DNA of 64,000 bases from Geobacillus kaustophilus (lineage in GTDB: Bacteria; Bacillota; Bacilli; Bacillales; Anoxybacillaceae), in contig NZ_JYBP01000001.1 in assembly GCF_000948285.1 (NCBI RefSeq), forward strand, positions 1-64,000. The letters are read 5' to 3'. Positions 62,210 through 64,000 of the stretch are shown here, one piece after another (position 1 is the first letter of the stretch; the number at the start of each line of letters is the position of its first letter). The position numbers and the translations under genes are program-made. The notes beneath the pieces were generated by a model that had not been told where the DNA came from, did not search any database, and saw only the letters and a list, made by a program, of their open reading frames with translations.

Positions 62210-63757
62210 TTAAAACATTTCCGACACCGTTTTGGCTTGCATGTGAAGGATTAAATAGTCCGGGCCGCCTGCTTTCGAGTCAGTGCCCGACATGTTGAAG
62301 CCGCCAAACGGCTGATACCCGACGATCGCACCCGTGCAGCCGCGGTTGAAGTACAAGTTGCCGACATGGAACTCGTGCCGCGCTTTCTCGAGGTTCGCCC
62401 GGTTGCGCGAAATGACGGCGCCTGTCAATCCGTATTCCGTATTGTTCGCAATCTCAAGCGCATGGTCAAAGTCCCGCGCTTTCGCAAATGCCACGACCGG
62501 TCCAAAAATTTCTTCTTGCATGATGCGCGCGTTCGGGGCAACATCAGCAAACACGGTCGGCTGGATGAAAAACCCTTTCGAATCGTCTCCTTCTCCGCCC
62601 GTCATGAGACGGCCTTCTTGTTTGCCGATTTCGATATACTCCATAATTTTGTTGTACGCCCCTTGGTCGATGACCGGGCCCATAAACGTCGCTTGCTCCG
62701 CCGGGTCGCCGACGTTGAGCTGCTTCGTCAGCTCGACGACGCGGTTCAACACTTGGTCGTAGACATCTTGAACAACGATCGCGCGCGAGCACGCCGAACA
62801 TTTTTGCCCCGAAAAGCCAAACGCCGACGCGACAATCGATTGCGCCGCCAGTTCGAGATCGGCTTCTTTATCGACGACGATGGCATCTTTGCCGCCCATT
62901 TCCGCGATGACGCGTTTCAGCCAAATTTGCCCTGGGTGCACTTTCGCTGCCCGCTCATAAATGCGGATGCCGACATCGCGCGAACCGGTGAAGCTGATAA
63001 ACCGCGTGCGCGGATGATCGACCAAATAGTCGCCGACTTCTGCGCCGCTGCCCGGAATGTAGTTCAATACACCAGCCGGAAGCCCCGCTTCTTCCAACAC
63101 TTCCACAAATTTATAAGCCACCACCGGCGTTGCGCTCGCCGGTTTCAACAGCACCGTATTGCCTGTCACCAGCGAAGCCACCGTCGTCCCCGCCATAATG
63201 GCAAACGGGAAGTTCCACGGCGAAATGACGACCCCGACGCCAAGCGGAATGTAGAAGAACCGGTTCGTTTCCCCCGGACGGCTCTCAACCGGAATACCGT
63301 CTTTCAACTTCAGCATCTGCCGGCCGTAATATTCCATAAAGTCAATCGCTTCCGCCGTATCGGCGTCCGCTTCGCGCCACGGCTTGCCCGCTTCTTTCAC
63401 CATCCAAGCGGAAAACTCGTGCTTGCGCCGGCGCACGATCGCTGCCGCGCGGAACAAAATATCCGCCCGCGCTTCCGGGCTCGTCCGGCTCCATGTGCGG
63501 AACGCTTCATCAGCGGTTTTCATCGCCCGCTCCGCCAGCTCTTTGTTCGCTTTCGCCACCCGGCCGACCACTTCCGTTTTGTTCGCCGGGTTGATCGAAA
63601 TGATTTTGTCTTCGGTCATGATGCGCTCGCCGCCGATGACAAGCGGATAGTCGCGCCCAAGCTCCGATTCCACTTTTTCGAGCGCCGCTAAAAACGCCTC
63701 ACGGTTTGCTTCCACGGTAAAGTCGGTGAGCGGTTCGTGTCTGTACGGCTGCACCAT
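62210..63757 (-). CDS. rocA: 1-pyrroline-5-carboxylate dehydrogenase
   Basis: A 515-residue ALDH-family enzyme oxidising glutamate semialdehyde/P5C to glutamate. Catalytic Cys is in [13 protein letters not shown] and the Glu region is [14 protein letters not shown]. The same length as B. subtilis RocA. I start at [10 protein letters not shown] behind AAAGGAGGA; the upstream in-frame ATGs lack a ribosome site. First gene of the rocA-rocD-rocG operon. Confidence 0.95.
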   Translation of the reverse strand: MVQPYRHEPLTDFTVEANREAFLAALEKVESELGRDYPLVIGGERIMTEDKIISINPANKTEVVGRVAKANKELAERAMKTADEAFRTWSRTSPEARADILFRAAAIVRRRKHEFSAWMVKEAGKPWREADADTAEAIDFMEYYGRQMLKLKDGIPVESRPGETNRFFYIPLGVGVVISPWNFPFAIMAGTTVASLVTGNTVLLKPASATPVVAYKFVEVLEEAGLPAGVLNYIPGSGAEVGDYLVDHPRTRFISFTGSRDVGIRIYERAAKVHPGQIWLKRVIAEMGGKDAIVVDKEADLELAAQSIVASAFGFSGQKCSACSRAIVVQDVYDQVLNRVVELTKQLNVGDPAEQATFMGPVIDQGAYNKIMEYIEIGKQEGRLMTGGEGDDSKGFFIQPTVFADVAPNARIMQEEIFGPVVAFAKARDFDHALEIANNTEYGLTGAVISRNRANLEKARHEFHVGNLYFNRGCTGAIVGYQPFGGFNMSGTDSKAGGPDYLILHMQAKTVSEMF

Positions 63758-63824
63758 TTCGTCATCCTCCTTTATTAAATTAAAGGCAAAAAAATTTTTC
63801 ATCATAAAACGGTTTCATATTTAT

Positions 63825-63853
63825 ATTATGCAAATGATTATGGCATTTTTCAA
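63825..63853 (-). promoter_or_regulatory. Promoter of the rocADG operon
   Basis: Minus-strand TTGAAA (63848-63853), 17-bp spacer, CATAAT (63825-63830), about 65 bp upstream of rocA. It fits sigma-A. A sigma-54 reading fails on spacing by one base. Confidence 0.6.
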
Positions 63854-63859
63854 TTGTTT

Positions 63860-64000
63860 TTACTTGGCGGCCTTGAGCTCCCCTTTTTCCACGGTTAAAG
63901 GCTGAAGCCGTTTTTTCGCCACAAGGTGGTAGTACCCGTAGCAGGCGAGCAAAAACGGAATGCCGCAGTAAAGAGCGATCCGTTGGTCTGGGATAAAGGC
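63860..64000 (-). CDS. Amino-acid permease (APC family), C-terminal end
   Basis: The last 46 codons of a minus-strand gene that continues beyond the window. It has one hydrophobic helix (RIALYCGIPFLLACYGYYHLV) and a charged tail ending KGELKAAK. The pattern fits the C-terminus of APC-type amino-acid permeases, and its position upstream of rocA suggests arginine, ornithine or proline uptake (inference). Confidence 0.65.
   Translation of the reverse strand, partial: AFIPDQRIALYCGIPFLLACYGYYHLVAKKRLQPLTVEKGELKAAK

Noticed and set aside
60084-63691. Plus-strand open frames of 528 and 441 codons
   Set aside because: They are antisense to rocG/rocD and rocA, whose protein families are certain. 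High-GC codon use creates long empty frames on the opposite strand; no ribosome sites or recognisable domains.
63825-63850. Sigma-54 promoter upstream of rocA
   Set aside because: TGCCAT...TTGC resembles the element, but the spacing is one base too long and GG of the -24 is missing. The sigma-A hexamers with 17-bp spacing fit better.
1-64000. CRISPR array
   Set aside because: No set of regularly spaced 25-40 bp direct repeats was seen. The tRNA spacer repeats are few, long and diverged.

Overview
The window looks like a chromosomal segment of a thermophilic Bacillaceae, most probably Geobacillus. The evidence is coding GC around 50-55%, many GTG/TTG starts behind strong AGGAGG ribosome sites, Geobacillus-type proteins (alanine racemase nearly matching the G. 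stearothermophilus enzyme as I remember it, an R2lox oxidase, IS200/IS605 elements), spore-forming functions (CmpA, YdcC, CotF-like coat protein, Spo0M, YtaF), and B. subtilis-like order in the first 20 kb (trnS - sprT - cmpA - tex - ndoA - ndoAI - alr - ydcC - acpS - rhomboid - cshA - murF - ddl).

Layout. 1-1.1 kb: a six-tRNA operon on the minus strand whose spacers carry three copies of a repeat ending in a tRNA 5' stub. 1.1-4.3 kb: two almost identical ISL3 insertion sequences, each with its own 8-bp target duplication. 4.4-17 kb: conserved housekeeping and cell-wall genes, interrupted by a 181-bp ORF-less IS605-derived element beside tex and by a broken tnpB element that truncates a hydrolase gene. 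17-21 kb: envelope genes (glycosyltransferase, DedA, polysaccharide deacetylase, MurG-like). 21.6-26.1 kb: a lactococcin-972-type bacteriocin locus (precursor, DUF1430-like membrane protein, ABC ATPase, small membrane protein) opposite an orphan NarL/LuxR response regulator preceded by a G10 tract. 26.4-37.6 kb: UppP, ROK kinase, coat protein, Spo0M, YtaF, a KimA-like remnant, KtrB, LtaS, AprX-like protease and a CwlC-like amidase. 37.8-44.5 kb: an LnrJKLMN-like two-component/ABC system in decay, next to a second two-component pair; one deletion appears to have removed the receiver domains of both response regulators. 45-47 kb: a DsbA/FrnE-like gene cut by a tnpB element, with a DoxX remnant on the other side. 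47.2-54.5 kb: R2lox - aldehyde dehydrogenase - iron alcohol dehydrogenase, then acyl-CoA dehydrogenase and its CBS/PAS sigma-54 activator, which has a near-perfect -24/-12 promoter. 54.9-58.8 kb: a Fur-boxed iron-siderophore ABC transporter whose binding protein is frameshifted in a poly-A run. 58.8-64 kb: DedA, then rocA-rocD-rocG for arginine/ornithine/proline breakdown and the end of an amino-acid permease.

Functional threads. Cell-wall precursor synthesis runs through alr, ddl, murF, the MurG-like enzyme and UppP, with LtaS for teichoic acid. Nitrogen and fatty catabolism occupy the last 17 kb. Accessory change is concentrated at the mobile elements and at the two-component/ABC region, where several genes are truncated or frameshifted. 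All functional calls rest on reading the sequence and remembered family features; no database search was possible.
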